Notes: generated by a model from the sequence alone, not told the origin. DNA of 64,000 nt from Thiohalocapsa sp. (GCA_021736785.1 JAIPFF010000003.1:1-64000), one strand, 5' to 3'; counted from the stretch's first letter, positions 1 through 8,877 are shown. Numbers and translations: made by a program.

Positions 1-74
1 GCCGCGGCGTCTACCCGGAAATACCGCGCTGACTTCGCCATCTGTGATTGCGGCCACGACGCGGCAACGCGTTT

Positions 75-90
75 TGGCATAGCATCTGCG
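75..90 (+). promoter_or_regulatory. Weak candidate sigma-54 promoter
   Basis: TGGCATAGCATCTGCG has the GG-N10-GC spacing of a -24/-12 promoter, with GG at 76-77 and GC at 88-89. The -24 element is good and the -12 element is weaker. Transcription would start near 101, which leaves almost no leader before the candidate start codons at 104, 107 and 113, so it is only a possibility. Confidence 0.28.
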
Positions 91-103
91 AAACTCCGAC
101 ATT

Positions 104-2449
104 GTGATGGCCATGTCGACCAAGTCGAGCAAACTGGACGCTATGCCGCCGATTCACGGCATGCCCGAGTCCGAACTGACGGCCACCGCCGCCGAGAGCG
201 GCTGTGTCGGCCGGCTTCCCGATCGGGCTCCCACTGCGGCCGCGACACCGGCAACGCTGGCCGCGCTCGAGCGCACGGTGCTCGAGGCCATGGCGCGCGG
301 CGAGCCTCAGGGCGTCGTGCTCGAGCGACTGTGCCGGCTGGTCGAGCACATCGTGCCGGATTCCATGGCCTCGGTGATGCAACTCGACAGCGTCAGCGGC
401 CAATTGCGCATCCGCGCCGGCCCGTCGTTTCCGCCCGAGGTCGTGCCCTACTTCAGCAACATCGAACCGGGAGCGACCACGGGCTCATGCGGCAACGCCG
501 CCCTCTGCGGCGAGACCGTCATCGTCGACGACGTCGCCAATGACCCGCGCTGGAGCGCGCTGCGGGAGCTCGCCGCGCGTTTCGGCATCGGCGCCTGCTG
601 GTCGACGCCGCTTTTTACCGACCAGCGCAGCGTCGCCGGCACCTTCGCCATTACTTCGCTGCGGCCCCGCTCACCGACCGCCGAGCAGCTGCGTGCCCTC
701 GAAACCGCGTCCTGGCTCGGCGGCCTAGCGCTGCGCAACGAGCAGAACGAACAGCGGCTGCGGCTCTGGACCACGGCCATGGAGCACGCCTCCGAAGGCG
801 TCATCATCGCCGACGCCGACGGCATCATCGTCGACAGCAACCGCGCCTGCGCCGAGATCACCGGATTCCCCCTCTCTCAGCTGCGCGGGCGCAACTTGCA
901 TGCGGTGAAGCTGGCGGCCCAGGACGACGCCATGTGCCGGGCTATCTGGAGCGCCGTCGAGAGCTCCGGGCATTGGCGCGGCGAGCTCTGGATGCAGCGT
1001 CAGAACGGCGAGACCTACCCGGAGTGGCTCAGCATCAGCGCCGTGCTCGGCGACGGCTCGCTGCCCTGCCATTATGTGCTCGTCTTCTCGGACATCAGCG
1101 CGCTGAAGGCCTCGGAGCAGCGGCTGTTCGAGCTCGCCCATCACGACTCGCTGACCCGGTTGCCGAACCGCCTGCGGCTGATGCAGATGCTCGAAGGGGC
1201 GGTCGCGCGCACGGCGTCCGCCGATCAGACGCTGGCGGTCCTGTTCATCGACTTGGACCGGTTCAAAAACATCAATGATTCCCTCGGCCATTCCGCCGGA
1301 GACGCGCTGCTGATCGAGGCCGCGGCGCGACTGCTCGACCATGCCGGTCCGCAAGGCACCGTTGCCCGACTCGGCGGCGACGAATTCGTGCTGCTGATCG
1401 AAGGGGCCGGCGACAAAAGCGACATCGAGGCGCGCACCCACCGCATCGTCGCGGACATGGGCGCGCCGTTCGTCATCGACGATCATGAAGTGGTCGTCAC
1501 CGCGAGCATCGGCATCAGCCGCTTTCCGCAGGACGGCACCGAGCCCGACCGCCTACTGCGCAATGCCGATATTGCCCTTTATCGCGCCAAGCGCGACGGC
1601 CGCAACCGCTACGCCTTTTACCGTCCCGGCATGGGGCAGCGCGTGCGCCGGCGCCTGTCGCTGGAGAGCGGGGCACGGCATGCCTTGCGACGCGACGAGC
1701 TGGTGCTGCACTACCAGCCGCAAGTGGACAGCTTCAGTGGCTTGATCGTCGGCACCGAGGCATTGCTGCGTTGGCAGCATCCGCAGCTCGGGCTGCTGCA
1801 TCCGGCGCAGTTCCTGCCAATCCTGGAAGATACGCGCCTGATCGTCGACTACGGTGAATGGGTCATGCAAGGGGCCTGCGAGCAGGCCGCCGCCTGGGAG
1901 GCCGCCGGCGCGGGTGCGCCCCGGATCGGCGTGAATCTGTCGCGCCTGCAGTTATTGCCGGGACGGCTGGCAGCGGCGTTGCGGGGCATCCTCGATGCCA
2001 GCGGTGTCGACCCGGCGCGCATCGAGCTGGAGATCACCGAGCACGGTGTCATCGAGCAGGGCGACGCGGCCATCGCCTGTCTGCGCGAGCTGCGCGAGGT
2101 CGGCGTCGGTCTGGCCATCGACGACTTCGGCGCCGGCTATTCTTCGCTGGCGAGACTCAAGCAGCTGCCGGTGGATCGGATCAAGATCGACCGCTCGCTG
2201 GTGCACGACGTCGGACTCGACCAAGACGCCGAGGCCATCTGCGCCGCCGTCGTCGCGCTGGGTCATGCGCTCGGCGTCAGCGTCACTGCCGAGGGCGTGG
2301 AGACCGAGATCCAGGCTTCGTTGCTGCGGCTCATCCATTGCGACGAGCTGCAGGGCTTCCTGTACGGACGCCCGGTCTCGGCCGCCGCGTTCGCCGAATT
2401 GCTGTTCGAGCAGGAAGGCGTCCCGCGCTTATCGGGCTTCCCGAGGTAA
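104..2449 (+). CDS. GAF-PAS-GGDEF-EAL cyclic-di-GMP signalling protein
   Basis: This is a predicted cytoplasmic bifunctional diguanylate cyclase/phosphodiesterase of 781 residues. A GAF domain (about 45-205) and a PAS domain (about 215-335) come first, then GGDEF (about 340-500) and EAL (about 520-765). The GGDEF active site is intact at residues 424-428. The EAL motif (552-554, in EALLRW), DDFGAGYSSL and EGVET are also intact, so both activities look possible. The usual RxxD product-inhibition site just before GGDEF is absent. The start is uncertain: GTG 104, ATG 107 and ATG 113 are all in frame, and no clear Shine-Dalgarno is visible. No membrane segment is seen, so the signal is probably a cytoplasmic ligand or redox/light state. 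The partner and target are unknown. Confidence 0.93.
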   Translation: MMAMSTKSSKLDAMPPIHGMPESELTATAAESGCVGRLPDRAPTAAATPATLAALERTVLEAMARGEPQGVVLERLCRLVEHIVPDSMASVMQLDSVSGQLRIRAGPSFPPEVVPYFSNIEPGATTGSCGNAALCGETVIVDDVANDPRWSALRELAARFGIGACWSTPLFTDQRSVAGTFAITSLRPRSPTAEQLRALETASWLGGLALRNEQNEQRLRLWTTAMEHASEGVIIADADGIIVDSNRACAEITGFPLSQLRGRNLHAVKLAAQDDAMCRAIWSAVESSGHWRGELWMQRQNGETYPEWLSISAVLGDGSLPCHYVLVFSDISALKASEQRLFELAHHDSLTRLPNRLRLMQMLEGAVARTASADQTLAVLFIDLDRFKNINDSLGHSAGDALLIEAAARLLDHAGPQGTVARLGGDEFVLLIEGAGDKSDIEARTHRIVADMGAPFVIDDHEVVVTASIGISRFPQDGTEPDRLLRNADIALYRAKRDGRNRYAFYRPGMGQRVRRRLSLESGARHALRRDELVLHYQPQVDSFSGLIVGTEALLRWQHPQLGLLHPAQFLPILEDTRLIVDYGEWVMQGACEQAAAWEAAGAGAPRIGVNLSRLQLLPGRLAAALRGILDASGVDPARIELEITEHGVIEQGDAAIACLRELREVGVGLAIDDFGAGYSSLARLKQLPVDRIKIDRSLVHDVGLDQDAEAICAAVVALGHALGVSVTAEGVETEIQASLLRLIHCDELQGFLYGRPVSAAAFAELLFEQEGVPRLSGFPR

Positions 2450-2573
2450 CGCGGCGCCGTCGCCGGCCCCGACCGCGGCCCCAATCGGGGCCGATGAATC
2501 CGCGGGCGCGTGCTAGCGCGGCGCCGACATCGCGCCGAGAAAACACTCGGCGGCCAGCCGGCCGGGCGTGCCC

Positions 2574-3452
2574 TCAGCAGCCCACTTCGTGGGCGGCCGG
2601 AATCAGCTCTTCGTCGGCGACACCGGCGGCACGCAGCAAGTCCGGTATGTCCGCCTCGATCACCTCGATGCCCTTGCCCTCGCAGTAGCGCAGTTCCTTC
2701 TCGGTGGGCTCCGGAATCAGCGCCCAGCCGGTGGGCTCGCCCGCACCGTAGACCAGATCCGACAGCACCATACGCTCGGTGTCGCGGGTCAAGCGCAGCC
2801 CCAGAAACAGATAGCGGCAACCGAGCCGATAGGACTTCACGAACGCGGGAACGCCGAAGCCGCCCATCAACTCGGTCAGGTAGTCGACGAAGTCCGCGTC
2901 GGAGGCGATATAGGTCGCATCCGGCCGCGGACTGCCCAAGGGCTTAAACAGAATCGGCAGGGACGGGTCGACCTCCGCCTGCTCCACTTCCCGATAGCGC
3001 CCGTCGTCATAGCTATGGACGCGGAAGCGGTAGTCGGTACCGCCGACACGGGCGATGCCGCGGATCAAGGTATGCGGACAATGCGCGTAGGAGTCCTGCA
3101 ACTGGGTATCGCGGTTAATATCGATGACGTAGGGCGGCGCCGCGCCGGCGATCCAGTCGTGCAGCGGCGAGCGCGTCCAACTGCGCTGACCGTAGGTGGC
3201 GTCGAGGAAGCGGTGCAGCGCCCCCCGCCCGCGCTTAAGCTCCACATCCATCGCCGCCCGGGGAAACTCCCACATCAACCGCGGCGACATGGGCCGGCCA
3301 TTGTTCATCGCCAGGATCATACTGTCGCTGTCGGCCGGTATCGGCTCGCCGGTGGTCGCGTCGATGGCACCGGTCAGTGCACCCGGACCGAGATACGGAA
3401 CCAGTTCGCCGCGCTGCACGGCCGCGGCGAGATCGCTGAGCTCGATGGACAT
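2574..3452 (-). CDS. SIR2-like domain protein divergent from nifE
   Basis: This 292-residue protein resembles the SIR2_2 family of NAD-binding, sirtuin-related proteins. The N-terminal ELVPYLGPGAL matches the nucleotide-binding glycine loop. YVIDINRDTQLQ sits where the family has its TTNxD segment, and LFKPLGS followed later by ASDADFVDYL resembles the KLHG ... DY segment. The catalytic His expected in KLHG appears to be Leu, so deacylase activity is doubtful. The start is set at 3452 because AGGAA lies about 10 bases upstream; a frame 12 codons longer has no such site. A near-perfect sigma-54 promoter lies 45 bases upstream on the same strand and the gene is divergent from nifE, so co-expression with nitrogen fixation is likely. 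Its function there is unknown. Confidence 0.75.
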   Translation of the reverse strand: MSIELSDLAAAVQRGELVPYLGPGALTGAIDATTGEPIPADSDSMILAMNNGRPMSPRLMWEFPRAAMDVELKRGRGALHRFLDATYGQRSWTRSPLHDWIAGAAPPYVIDINRDTQLQDSYAHCPHTLIRGIARVGGTDYRFRVHSYDDGRYREVEQAEVDPSLPILFKPLGSPRPDATYIASDADFVDYLTELMGGFGVPAFVKSYRLGCRYLFLGLRLTRDTERMVLSDLVYGAGEPTGWALIPEPTEKELRYCEGKGIEVIEADIPDLLRAAGVADEELIPAAHEVGC

Positions 3453-3496
3453 CTGGGTTGTTCCTGTTGCTTTGCTGCGGGGATGCACTGCAGGCT

Positions 3497-3512
3497 AGCA
3501 AGGCGGGTGCCA
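3497..3512 (-). promoter_or_regulatory. Sigma-54 promoter of the SIR2-like gene
   Basis: On the minus strand the sequence TGGCACCCGCCTTGCT matches the -24/-12 consensus (TGGCAC-N5-TTGCW) at every defined position, with exact GG-N10-GC spacing. It predicts a start near 3487, giving a leader of about 35 bases to the start codon at 3452. Confidence 0.85.
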
Positions 3513-3793
3513 TGGCCAAGCGGAGACGGCGGCGCGGACAGCGCCGGCCGGCTCCTACGGCAGCGGGCAGAGGACGGAAATGCCGCGCGAACGGGCCGCC
3601 ATGGCGGCTCGCCGCGCGCCGCCGACCCCGCTCATCGGGATTGATTACAACAGCTTAGTGACAGCGGCAACCCGACGACGCCAGCGCCTGCCGACGCACC
3701 CGGCCGAAGACCCGACGCGTCCCGCGCTCGTTGTCGGATCACCGCACGAATATCCCGGCGGTGCCTGTGGCAAACCCGTCAACACGCCGGCAT

Positions 3794-3809
3794 TGTCGAG
3801 TTTCCGACA
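3794..3809. promoter_or_regulatory. NifA upstream activator sequence
   Basis: TGTCGAGTTTCCGACA is a perfect TGT-N10-ACA, the known NifA binding site. It lies about 200 bases upstream of the nifE sigma-54 promoter and about 285 bases from the opposing promoter of the SIR2-like gene. No second perfect copy was found in the intergenic region. Confidence 0.8.
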
Positions 3810-3939
3810 AGTGCCCGGCCGGTCGCCGCCTACGGGGACCGAAAAAGGCATTTTCCCGCCAAATCAGTGACCTGCTTCACACCCTGCACAATCCGCAAAT
3901 CAGGCCGCCAAAAAAACATAACCCATTCATTTTAAAATT

Positions 3940-3951
3940 CAATTTCTTGTC
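3940..3951. promoter_or_regulatory. Possible IHF site between NifA site and promoter
   Basis: CAATTTCTTGTC matches the reverse IHF consensus YAANNNNTTGATW at all but the last two positions. It sits in the only strongly AT-rich tract of the region, between enhancer and promoter, where a DNA bend is normally needed. The match is imperfect. Confidence 0.4.
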
Positions 3952-3995
3952 TTCTCGCGGTGCGGCCGCATCCTGCGGAGACGCCCCGAGACCGC

Positions 3996-4011
3996 TGGCA
4001 CAGCTTCTGCT
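3996..4011 (+). promoter_or_regulatory. Sigma-54 promoter of the nifE operon
   Basis: TGGCACAGCTTCTGCT has GG at 3997-3998 and GC at 4009-4010 with exact N10 spacing, and a full TGGCAC -24 element. The -12 element is CTGC rather than TTGC. The predicted start is near 4022, and nifE begins at 4047. Confidence 0.88.
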
Positions 4012-4046
4012 TTAAGCCCCCAAAGCCAAGTCTTACGGGAGCCCGC

Positions 4047-5585
4047 ATGAAGCAGAAAGACATCGCCGCGCTGTTGGACGAGCCGGCCTGCGCCCACAAC
4101 AGCAAGGCCAAGACCGGCTGCGCCAAGCCCAAGCCCGGCGCCACCGCCGGCGGCTGCTCCTTCGACGGCGCGCAGATCGCGCTGCTGCCCATCGCCGACG
4201 TCGCCCACATCGTGCACGGCTCCATCGCCTGCGCCGGCAACTCCTGGGACAACCGCGGCGCCCGCTCCTCCGGCCCCAAGCTCTACAAGCTCGGCATGAC
4301 CACCGACCTGACCGAGCAGGACGTGATCATGGGACGCGGCGAGAAGCGACTGTTTCATGCCATCAAGCAGGCCATCGACAGCTACCAACCGGCGGCGGTG
4401 TTCGTCTACAACACCTGCGTACCGGCGCTGATCGGCGACGATGTGGACGCCGTCTGCAAGGCGGCTACCGAGCGCTGGGGCACGCCGGTGGTCTCCGTGG
4501 ACGCCGCCGGCTTCTACGGCACCAAGAACCTGGGCAACCGCATCGCCGGCGAGTCGATGGTGAAGCAGGTCTGCGGCACCCGCGAGCCGGACCCGGTCCC
4601 CGAAGGTATCGAAAAGGACGGATTCAAGGTCCACGACGTGACCCTGGTCGGCGAATACAACATCGCCGGCGAGCTGTGGCACGTGCTGCCGCTGCTGGAC
4701 GAGCTGGGCCTGCGCGTGCTCTGCACCCTGTCCGGCGACGGGCGCTTCCGCGAGGTGCAGACCATGCACCGCTCGGAAGTGAACATGATGGTTTGCTCCA
4801 AGGCCATGATCAACGTCGCCCGCAAGCTGCAGGAGGCCTTCGGCACGCCCTGGTTCGAGGGCAGCTTCTACGGCGTCGCCGACGTCTCCCAATCGCTGCG
4901 CGACTTCGCCCGCATCATCGGCGACCCGGACCTGAGCACGCGCACCGAGGCCCTGATCGCCCGTGAGGAGGCCCGCATCGACAAGGCCCTGGCGCCTTGG
5001 CGCGAGCGCCTGGCCGGCCGCCGCGTGCTGCTCTACACCGGCGGCGTCAAGAGCTGGTCCATCGTCGCGGCGCTGCAGGATCTGGGCATGACCGTGGTCG
5101 CCAGCGGAACCCGCAAGTCCACCGAAGAAGACAAGGCCCGCATCCGCGCGCTGATGGGCGAGGACGCGGTGATGCTCGACGAGGGCAACCCGCGCAAGCT
5201 GCTCGACATCTGCCGCGAGCAGAACGTCGACATCCTCATTGCCGGCGGGCGCAACATGTACACCGCGCTGAAGGCGCGCATCCCGTTCCTCGACATCAAC
5301 CAGGAGCGCGAATTCGGCTATGCCGGCTACGACGGCATGCTGGAGCTGGCGCGCCAGCTCTGTCTGACCATGGAGAGCCCCATCTGGCCCGCCGTGCGCT
5401 CGGCGCCGCCGTGGCAGATCCCGCAACAACCACTCGACGAAAAGCGGCTGCCGGAGCCGATGGCCACCCAGGCTTCGACCCCGGCCCCGACTCCGACCGC
5501 GTCCGCCGCGACCGCTTCGCCGTCTGCCTCCGCCGAACAGACCGCCGCCGCGCCGAGCGACGAGGAGCCCGCGACCCATGCCTGA
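4047..5585 (+). CDS. nifE: Nitrogenase FeMo-cofactor assembly scaffold NifE
   Basis: NifE pairs with NifN as the alpha-like subunit of the scaffold on which the NifB-derived cluster matures into the FeMo cofactor. The 512-residue protein begins with the family pattern [10 protein letters not shown]. It keeps cysteines at 37, 62, 124 and 250, the same numbers as the cluster-ligand cysteines of Azotobacter NifE. The start at 4047 follows ACGGGAG; a longer in-frame start at 3960 would lie upstream of the predicted transcription start. After about residue 460 the protein ends in a tail of some 45 residues rich in Ala, Pro, Thr and Ser, which makes it longer than the usual 450-480 residues. The stop overlaps nifN by 8 bases, which indicates coupled translation. 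Confidence 0.97.
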   Translation: MKQKDIAALLDEPACAHNSKAKTGCAKPKPGATAGGCSFDGAQIALLPIADVAHIVHGSIACAGNSWDNRGARSSGPKLYKLGMTTDLTEQDVIMGRGEKRLFHAIKQAIDSYQPAAVFVYNTCVPALIGDDVDAVCKAATERWGTPVVSVDAAGFYGTKNLGNRIAGESMVKQVCGTREPDPVPEGIEKDGFKVHDVTLVGEYNIAGELWHVLPLLDELGLRVLCTLSGDGRFREVQTMHRSEVNMMVCSKAMINVARKLQEAFGTPWFEGSFYGVADVSQSLRDFARIIGDPDLSTRTEALIAREEARIDKALAPWRERLAGRRVLLYTGGVKSWSIVAALQDLGMTVVASGTRKSTEEDKARIRALMGEDAVMLDEGNPRKLLDICREQNVDILIAGGRNMYTALKARIPFLDINQEREFGYAGYDGMLELARQLCLTMESPIWPAVRSAPPWQIPQQPLDEKRLPEPMATQASTPAPTPTASAATASPSASAEQTAAAPSDEEPATHA

Positions 5586-6999
5586 GCCAACCGATATGCA
5601 CACCGCGGCAGCCCGCCCCGCCCCCGAGATCGTCAAGCGCAACAAGGCCCTGTCCGTCAGCCCGCTGAAGGCCAGCTCGACGCTGGGTGCGACTCTGGCC
5701 TTCCTCGGCATGAACCGCTGCATGCCCATGCTGCACGGCTCCCAGGGCTGCACCGCCTTCGGCAAGATCTTCTTCATCCAGCACTTCCGCGACCCCATGC
5801 CGATCCAGACCACGGCGATGGATCAGGTCAGCACCATCATGGGCGGCGACGCTGCGGTGGTCGAAGGGCTCGCCACCATCTGCGAGAAGCAGCACCCTGC
5901 CCTGATCGGCATCCCCACCACGGGCCTGGTGGAGACCCAGGGTGCCGATGTCCGCCGGGCCGTGCGGCAGTTCCGCAGCGCGCATCCCGAATACGACGAC
6001 GTCGCCGTCGTGCCCGTCTCGACGCCGGACTACGTCGGCTGCCTGGAGACCGGCTTCAACGCCGCGGTCAAGGCCATCATCGAAGAGCTGGTGCCGAAGG
6101 CGACTGTCGCCGGCACCCGCCCCGGCCGACGCAAGCGGCAGGTAAACATCCTGCCCGGCTCGCACCTGACCGTCGGCGATATCGAATTCCTGAAAGACCT
6201 GCTCGAGCGCTTTCGGCTGCGCCCCGTGCTGCTGCCGGACATCTCCGACTCGCTGGACGGCCATCTGGTGGACGCCGACTACAGCCCGATCACCATCGGC
6301 GGCACCTTGCTCGAAGAGCTCGCGACCCTGGGCGACGCCGCGGCCACACTCGTCATCGGCAACTCCATGAACGGCGCCGCGGACGCGCTGAAGGCCCGCA
6401 CCGGCGTGCCCGACTACCGCTTCCCGCACCTGATGGGCCTGGACGCTGTCGACCGGCTGGTCATGACCCTGGCCGAGATCAGCGCCGAGCCCGTGCCCGA
6501 GCGCATCGAGCGCCAGCGCTCCCAACTGCAGGACGCCATGCTCGACGCCCACTTCTCCGTCGGCCAGGGACGCTTCGCCATCGCCGGAGATGCGGACCTA
6601 TTGGTCGCGCTGTCGGACCTGGTCGCATCGATGGGGGCCGAGACCGTCGCCGCCGTCGCGCCGAGCAACGCGCCGGCGCTGAAGCAGGTGCGCACCGCAC
6701 AGGTCAAGATCGGCGATCTCGAAGACCTGGAGCAGGCCGCCCGCGCCAACGGCGCCGAGGTCATGATCTGCAACTCCCACGGCACCCATACCGCCGAGCG
6801 CCTCGGTATCCCGCTGCTGCGCGCGGGCTTCCCTCAGTTCGACCTGGTCGGCGGCTATGCCCGCTGCTGGATCGGCTACCAGGGCACCCGCAACACGATC
6901 TTCGAACTGGCCAACACCATGCTCGGCCTCGAAAAGGGCGAGATCCACCCGTACCGCTCGACGCTCAAGCAATGGCCGGAAGCCGAGCGCGCCGCTTGA
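5578..6999 (+). CDS. nifN: Nitrogenase FeMo-cofactor assembly scaffold NifN
   Basis: This is the beta-like subunit of the NifEN scaffold, 473 residues, homologous to NifK. The N-terminal region carries the conserved segment around [19 protein letters not shown], which includes the cysteine region that holds the P-cluster-equivalent [4Fe-4S] cluster with NifE. The C-terminal half shows the nitrogenase component fold with a conserved [13 protein letters not shown] segment. The gene overlaps nifE by 8 bases and nifX follows after 41 bases, so all three are one operon. Length and motifs are normal for the family. Confidence 0.97.
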   Translation: MPEPTDMHTAAARPAPEIVKRNKALSVSPLKASSTLGATLAFLGMNRCMPMLHGSQGCTAFGKIFFIQHFRDPMPIQTTAMDQVSTIMGGDAAVVEGLATICEKQHPALIGIPTTGLVETQGADVRRAVRQFRSAHPEYDDVAVVPVSTPDYVGCLETGFNAAVKAIIEELVPKATVAGTRPGRRKRQVNILPGSHLTVGDIEFLKDLLERFRLRPVLLPDISDSLDGHLVDADYSPITIGGTLLEELATLGDAAATLVIGNSMNGAADALKARTGVPDYRFPHLMGLDAVDRLVMTLAEISAEPVPERIERQRSQLQDAMLDAHFSVGQGRFAIAGDADLLVALSDLVASMGAETVAAVAPSNAPALKQVRTAQVKIGDLEDLEQAARANGAEVMICNSHGTHTAERLGIPLLRAGFPQFDLVGGYARCWIGYQGTRNTIFELANTMLGLEKGEIHPYRSTLKQWPEAERAA

Positions 7000-7040
7000 G
7001 GGATGTTCATTCGCGGCCTGCATCGAAGGGAGAACCATCA

Positions 7041-7526
7041 ATGACGCTGCAACGTAAGCTCAAGCTGGTCGGCGACGACAGTACATCGGCGGGCGCCGCA
7101 CCTTCCATCAAGGTCGCCTTCGCCAGCGCCGACCGCCGGCGCGTGGATCAGCACTTCGGCGCAGCCGAGGGTTTCGTGATCTACCGCATCGATCCCGGTA
7201 GCTACGAGCTGCTGGAGGTGGCGCAGTTCGGCCGGCTCGACATGGACGGCAACGAAGACAAGCTCGCCGCCAAGATCGAGGCCTTGACCGGCTGCATCGC
7301 GGTCTACTGCCAGGCCGTCGGCGCCTCCGCCATCGGCCAACTGCGCGCCAAGGGCATCCAGCCCATGAAGGTCGCGCCCGACACCCTGATCAGCGGCCTG
7401 CTGCGCGAGCTGCAGCGGGATCTGCGCGAAGGCCCGAGCGCCTGGCTCACCCGTGCCATCGCGGCCCAGTCGCCGGCCAGCAAGAGCCGCTTCGACACCA
7501 TGGAAGCGGAGGGCTGGAGCGAATGA
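7041..7526 (+). CDS. nifX: FeMo-cofactor carrier protein NifX
   Basis: NifX belongs to the dinitrogenase FeMo-cofactor binding family (with NafY and the NifB C-terminus) and carries cofactor precursors between NifB and NifEN. The 161-residue product contains the typical VAFASADRRRVDQHFG start of the fold and the GCIAVYCQAVGASA segment. GGGAGAA lies 7-13 bases upstream of ATG 7041. The last four bases overlap the start of the next gene (ATGA), so the RseC-like protein is translationally coupled to nifX. Confidence 0.95.
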   Translation: MTLQRKLKLVGDDSTSAGAAPSIKVAFASADRRRVDQHFGAAEGFVIYRIDPGSYELLEVAQFGRLDMDGNEDKLAAKIEALTGCIAVYCQAVGASAIGQLRAKGIQPMKVAPDTLISGLLRELQRDLREGPSAWLTRAIAAQSPASKSRFDTMEAEGWSE

Positions 7527-8008
7527 TCGAGCAGCAAGCCACCGTCATCGCCGTCGCCGACGGCTCCGCCCTGGTCGAAGTCCAGCGCCAGACCGGCTGC
7601 AGCGCCTGCGGCGTCGGCGACCGGTGCGGCACCTCCGTGCTCGCCAAACTGTTCGGCAGCGGCGCCAGCGCCCGGCTTCGGGTCGCCGACCGCATCGGAC
7701 TGGTGCCCGGCGAGGCGGTGCTTATCGGCATCCGCAGCGACACCCTGGCGCGGGCCTCCCTGGCCGCCTATCTGCTGCCCCTGATCGCCATGATCGGCGC
7801 CGCTTTCTTCGCCGATCAGGCCGGACTGGGCGACGCCGGCGCCGCCGGGCTCGGCCTCGCCGGGCTGCTGCTCGGCCTCGGCGTGACCGGCTTCCTTACC
7901 GGCGGCACCGGCGCCAAGGCCCGTTTCCGCCCGGTGCTGCTGCGCCGGCTCTCCGCCGCACGGCCCATCGTCACCCTGGACCCCGTCCACCCCGCGGTGG
8001 GCGGCTGA
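7523..8008 (+). CDS. RseC/SoxR-reducing-system family membrane protein
   Basis: This 161-residue protein has the features of the RseC (SoxR-reducing system) family. A cytoplasmic N-terminal domain carries the cysteine cluster CSACGVGDRCG (C-x2-C-x5-C, about residues 26-35), and two hydrophobic segments follow (about 75-95 and 105-130). Family members are linked to the Rnf/Rsx electron-transport complex. Placement inside the nif operon, overlapping nifX by four bases, suggests a dedicated role in membrane electron supply or redox protection for nitrogenase maturation. That role is inference. The C-terminal end is less conserved in appearance. Confidence 0.82.
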   Translation: MIEQQATVIAVADGSALVEVQRQTGCSACGVGDRCGTSVLAKLFGSGASARLRVADRIGLVPGEAVLIGIRSDTLARASLAAYLLPLIAMIGAAFFADQAGLGDAGAAGLGLAGLLLGLGVTGFLTGGTGAKARFRPVLLRRLSAARPIVTLDPVHPAVGG

Positions 8009-8046
8009 CACGACACTAATCGAACAAGAACAGAGGTAGATCCCGC

Positions 8047-8520
8047 ATGACCGAAGCGTCCCCCAGCATCGCGGCCGACGATCCGATTCTGACCTCCGAC
8101 TTTGCCGTCGAGATGGTCCGCCAGATGCGCGCCATCGATCCCTACGGCAGCTACGACAACATGACCTCGGCCGAAATACTGGAGCCCTTCGTCCTGACCA
8201 AGGAGAAGAAGCGGGAGATCCCCATCATCGGCGATCCCGACGAAATCATCGTCGCCCGCATCAAGGTCTTCTACAACGCCATCTCGGCGCTGATCGAAAA
8301 GGAATGCGGCCTGATGGCCGTGCCGCTGATCAACCTCACCCACGAGGGCTTCGGCCGCGCGCTGATCACCGTCGGCAAGCTGGTGGTCATGGACAAAACC
8401 CTGCGCGACGTGCACCGCTTCGGCTTCGCCAGCGTCGGCAAGATGAAGGACGAAGGCGACAAAATCCTGTCCGTGGCACTGGAACTGATCGGCAAGCATT
8501 CGGACGTGGCCGGCCTCTGA
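8047..8520 (+). CDS. NifX-associated nitrogen fixation protein (DUF269)
   Basis: This 157-residue protein matches the NifX-associated DUF269 family found downstream of nifX in most nif operons. Recognisable segments are ITSDFAVEMVRQMRAIDPYGSYD-like near the N-terminus and the run LINLTHEGFGRALITVGKLV. The biochemical role is not known; the position between nifX and the DUF683 gene is the standard one. Start ATG 8047 follows AGAGGTAGA. No membrane segment or metal motif is evident. Confidence 0.93.
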   Translation: MTEASPSIAADDPILTSDFAVEMVRQMRAIDPYGSYDNMTSAEILEPFVLTKEKKREIPIIGDPDEIIVARIKVFYNAISALIEKECGLMAVPLINLTHEGFGRALITVGKLVVMDKTLRDVHRFGFASVGKMKDEGDKILSVALELIGKHSDVAGL

Positions 8521-8566
8521 GGCGCCGCGACACAGCGCCCGTCGCCGACCAAACAGGAGAACCCAC

Positions 8567-8779
8567 ATGAGCACCGAAGAACTGAAGGCACTCGAAAAAG
8601 CCGTCAAAAAGGCCAAGCGCATCGCCAGCGAGCGCGCTAGCGAGCTCCACGATCTGGTGGAAGACCGCCTGCCCGCCGCCTACGAAGAAATTCCGGCCAT
8701 CGCCCAGGCCACCTACGACGCCTGCCAAGCCTGGGCCGAGGCCACCGCCAAACTCAAGGAAGCCGAAACGACGGCCTGA
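8567..8779 (+). CDS. Small helical nif-associated protein (DUF683, CCE_0567 family)
   Basis: This 70-residue, highly charged, all-helical protein begins MSTEELKALEKAVKKAKRIA. It matches the small DUF683/CCE_0567 proteins encoded next to DUF269 in nif operons; members studied elsewhere form helical hairpins that can bind metal. CAGGAG lies 8-9 bases before the start codon. It lies 46 bases after the DUF269 gene and before the nif ferredoxin, and probably belongs to the same transcript. Confidence 0.9.
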   Translation: MSTEELKALEKAVKKAKRIASERASELHDLVEDRLPAAYEEIPAIAQATYDACQAWAEATAKLKEAETTA

Positions 8780-8877
8780 CGCCGCAGCACCCGAACGGGC
8801 AACCGCGGCAACCGGCCACACCGACGCGCCATCGGCCACCCATCTTCCCACCGGCAATTCCACACCGGAGCATCGCC

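Larger units (their letters stand above)
3513..4046. promoter_or_regulatory. Divergent nif control region
   Basis: This gap of about 530 bases between the SIR2-like gene and nifE has no credible gene. It holds one perfect NifA-type site (3794-3809), an AT-rich stretch with a possible IHF site (about 3893-3955) and the nifE sigma-54 promoter (3996-4011). The opposing sigma-54 promoter lies just outside at 3497-3512. The layout suggests that one enhancer could serve both directions. Confidence 0.7.

Noticed and set aside
3731-3773. Further TGT-N10-ACA-like sites upstream of nifE
   Set aside because: TGT at 3732 and at 3767 are followed after ten bases by CAC and TCA, not ACA.
3939-5813. Long open reading frame antisense to nifE and nifN
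   Set aside because: The sense strand has clear nifE/nifN motifs. The antisense frame has His/Gly/Ala-rich, low-information sequence caused by high G+C codon use.
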